This document shows positions 62,221-64,000 of a DNA stretch of 64,000 nt, piece after piece. The DNA is from Nucisporomicrobium flavum (GTDB taxonomy: Bacteria > Actinomycetota > Actinomycetes > Mycobacteriales > Micromonosporaceae): contig NZ_JADMLH010000011.1 of NCBI RefSeq assembly GCF_016464385.1, forward strand, positions 124,001-188,000, in the 5' to 3' direction. The stretch's first letter is position 1. Every line of letters begins with the position of its first letter. The notes below the pieces were generated by a model. That model saw nothing but the letters and a program-made list of their open reading frames with translations. It searched no databases and had not been told where the DNA came from. A program made the position numbers and the translations under genes.

Positions 62221-64000
62221 TCAGATGAGGCCGAGCTCGCGGGCCCGGACGACCGCCTGACGTCGCCGCGGGGTACCGAGCTTGCGGTAGATCGCGCGCA
62301 TGTGCGCCTTGATGGTGTTGACCGACACGCCGAGCTCCTCGCCGATCTCCGCGGCCGTCAGCATGGTCGGGAGATAGCGGAGCACCTCGGCCTCCCGATC
62401 GCTGAGCGTGCCGGCGATGACGCGGGGGGTGCCCGTCGGGCCGCCCGTCCCGATCAGGTGCAGAAGGTCGGTGATGAAGGGCGCATGGTCGGCGGCCGTC
62501 AGGCTCTGCCGGGTCAGGAGGGGACCGAGCCGGCCACCGGCGAGGCTGAGGAACGGGCGCCGGATCCCCTCGGGTGCGGCCAGGGCGATCGCCCGGCCGA
62601 GCATCTCTGCGGCCTCGAGGCCCCGGCCGTCCGCTTCGGACACCAGAGCGTCCAGGATGTGTGCCTCGACGTTCGCCACCGTCTCCGACATCAGCGAGCC
62701 CGGCTCGGGGGGCACCGCCTCGGCCGCCGCCAGGTCGCGGGTGGCCAGTGCGGCGCGGATCAGCAGGTTCCGCTCCGGCCGCGTCAGCGTGCCGTGACCG
62801 GCCTGCGCGGCGTACCGCTGGTGCACCCGGTCTGCCCGGTCGGACAGCACATCCATCTCGGACTCGGTGGTGAGCAGCCACCGATCGATCGTGGGCATCC
62901 AGCCGATCGGATACCGTTGCTTCTTCGCCTCGTCCAGGAACACCCGCGCGCTGGGCAACCGGTTCTGGGCCATCGCCAGCCGCGCACTGACGCCCAGCGA
63001 CAGCTTCCGCTGCACCGCTTCCGGGTCGCTGCGATGGGCCCGCACAGCCTGCTGCAACGCTCGTTCGGCGGCCGCCGGGCGGACCCGCTCCAGCTCCACC
63101 AGCGCGGCCGCGAGGTGTGCGGCGACCACCTGCAGCGAATCCATCCAGCCACCCCGCCGCGCCCGGTCGTGCGCGTCCCTGACCAGGTTCTCCGCCTCAC
63201 GGACCGACCCGAACATCACTTCGAGCAACGCGAGATGCCCGATCGCGTTGATCTCCACGAGGTCGAGGCCGGCGGCGTGTGCCGCTGCCGCGCCCACGGA
63301 GAGGTACCGCTCGGCGGCCGCGGGGCGGCCGGTCCACAGCAGCGCCACGCCGCTGTTGTTCAACGCGATGGCCCGGTACTGCAACGTCGAAGGCAGCTGC
63401 GCGAGCGGCACCTGGGCGAGCTCGGTCAGCTGGCTGGTCGTGTCGGCGAGCATCGCCGGCATGTCGCCCTGCACCCGGTTCACCGCTCCCCGCAGGGCCC
63501 GGATGGCGATCTCGACCGTCCGGCGATCTGTTTCCGGCCGTCCCGCCAGAAGCTTCTGCGCCTCACCGAGCTGCTCCCTGATCCCCGGGTAGTCGCCGGC
63601 GTTGAACAGCAGGATCGCGCCGCACACCGCCAGCTCGGCGGTGCTTGCCAACTCGCCGGGCGGGATCTGTTCGATGACCTTGACGAGGCGCCGGCGGTCG
63701 CGCGAGAGGACCATCGGCGCCGCGTCCACCACGAGCCGGCCGACGTACTCCCAGTCCTGCGCGGAGACCGCGTGTCCGAAGGCGTCGAGGACGGAGCCCT
63801 GCTCGGCGTACCATCCGGCGGCTCGCCGGTGCAGCGTGGAAAGCAGGCCGGGTCGTTCCACCGCCAGACGATGCCGCAGCATGTCGCGGATCAGGTGGTG
63901 ATAGCGGAACCAGGAGGGCCGGGAGTTCAGCCGGACGACGAACTGATTGACCTGCTCGAGCCGTTCGAGGGTGCGCTGCCCGGTGTTTCCCAGGGTGATC
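62221..64000 (-). CDS. MalT-type LuxR-family regulator, N-terminus outside window
   Basis: The C-terminal 593 residues or so of a large ATP-dependent LuxR regulator (MalT/LAL type). The segment read at the window edge contains WFRYHHLIRDMLRHRL, the conserved link between the NTPase part and the helical TPR-like sensor region. About 450 residues of helical repeats follow (EQIPPGELASTAELAVCGAI, LLWTGRPAAAERYL). The C-terminal helix-turn-helix has LSDREAEVLRYLPTMLTAAE and VNTIKAHMRAIYRKLG. The P-loop part is missing only because the window ends. Target genes are unknown. Confidence 0.9.
   Translation of the reverse strand, partial: ITLGNTGQRTLERLEQVNQFVVRLNSRPSWFRYHHLIRDMLRHRLAVERPGLLSTLHRRAAGWYAEQGSVLDAFGHAVSAQDWEYVGRLVVDAAPMVLSRDRRRLVKVIEQIPPGELASTAELAVCGAILLFNAGDYPGIREQLGEAQKLLAGRPETDRRTVEIAIRALRGAVNRVQGDMPAMLADTTSQLTELAQVPLAQLPSTLQYRAIALNNSGVALLWTGRPAAAERYLSVGAAAAHAAGLDLVEINAIGHLALLEVMFGSVREAENLVRDAHDRARRGGWMDSLQVVAAHLAAALVELERVRPAAAERALQQAVRAHRSDPEAVQRKLSLGVSARLAMAQNRLPSARVFLDEAKKQRYPIGWMPTIDRWLLTTESEMDVLSDRADRVHQRYAAQAGHGTLTRPERNLLIRAALATRDLAAAEAVPPEPGSLMSETVANVEAHILDALVSEADGRGLEAAEMLGRAIALAAPEGIRRPFLSLAGGRLGPLLTRQSLTAADHAPFITDLLHLIGTGGPTGTPRVIAGTLSDREAEVLRYLPTMLTAAEIGEELGVSVNTIKAHMRAIYRKLGTPRRRQAVVRARELGLI

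Overview
The window is GC-rich DNA with dense, overlapping genes. It has SARP-free but typically actinobacterial features: a SigE-family sigma factor paired with a membrane HAF-repeat protein, DesK/DesR-like two-component genes, a DUF7144-like membrane protein, LppX-type lipoprotein, many secreted carbohydrate-active enzymes, and several decayed large serine recombinases. Together these suggest a filamentous actinomycete, most likely Micromonosporaceae (Actinoplanes-like). That assignment is inference; no rRNA or tRNA gene is present to confirm it.

Layout. 0-4 kb: the end of an ABC-2 permease, convergent with a secreted GH3 glycosidase. 4-7.5 kb: an ABC exporter plus two-component operon, with a very large inverted repeat between it and a divergent secreted S33 peptidase (7.7-9.1 kb). 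9-14 kb: a secreted ricin-type lectin, two coupled small membrane proteins, an ABC-2-like membrane protein, and a sigma factor/HAF-repeat pair. 14-18.7 kb: a three-gene minus-strand operon (processive GT2 synthase, HlyD-like protein, GH81 beta-1,3-glucanase lipoprotein) that looks like a glucan synthesis and export system. 19-23 kb: an FG-GAP secreted protein embedded among three decayed serine recombinase relics.

23-39.7 kb is a coherent catabolic island. It has a GAF/PucR-type regulator, a divergent ribose-type ABC importer operon that continues into an SMP-30 lactonase, an acyl-CoA synthetase and a cupin. A secreted tannase/feruloyl esterase follows, translationally coupled to a complete branched-chain-type ABC importer that ends in its own TetR gene. 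A CRP-type palindrome (TGTGA-N6-TCACA) precedes the first operon and a near-match precedes the second. I infer uptake and CoA activation of a plant-derived phenolic or acidic compound.

40-46.5 kb: two secreted proteins (one BNR/sialidase-like), relics of a DUF1080 gene and a CBM2 gene, a CebR-type operator, and a GH27 alpha-galactosidase with CBM2. Next come a recombinase relic, a YiaA/B membrane protein, a lipoprotein and another recombinase relic. 49.7-56.7 kb: a five-gene operon of a P-type ATPase, polyphosphate kinase 2, a glutamate/GABA-antiporter-like APC carrier, a small anchored protein and an M20 peptidase. It is convergent with an MFS exporter/M24 peptidase operon. 59.5-64 kb: a ThrE-like exporter, a small Cys/His protein, a DUF7144-like protein, and the C-terminal part of a MalT-type LuxR regulator cut by the window end.
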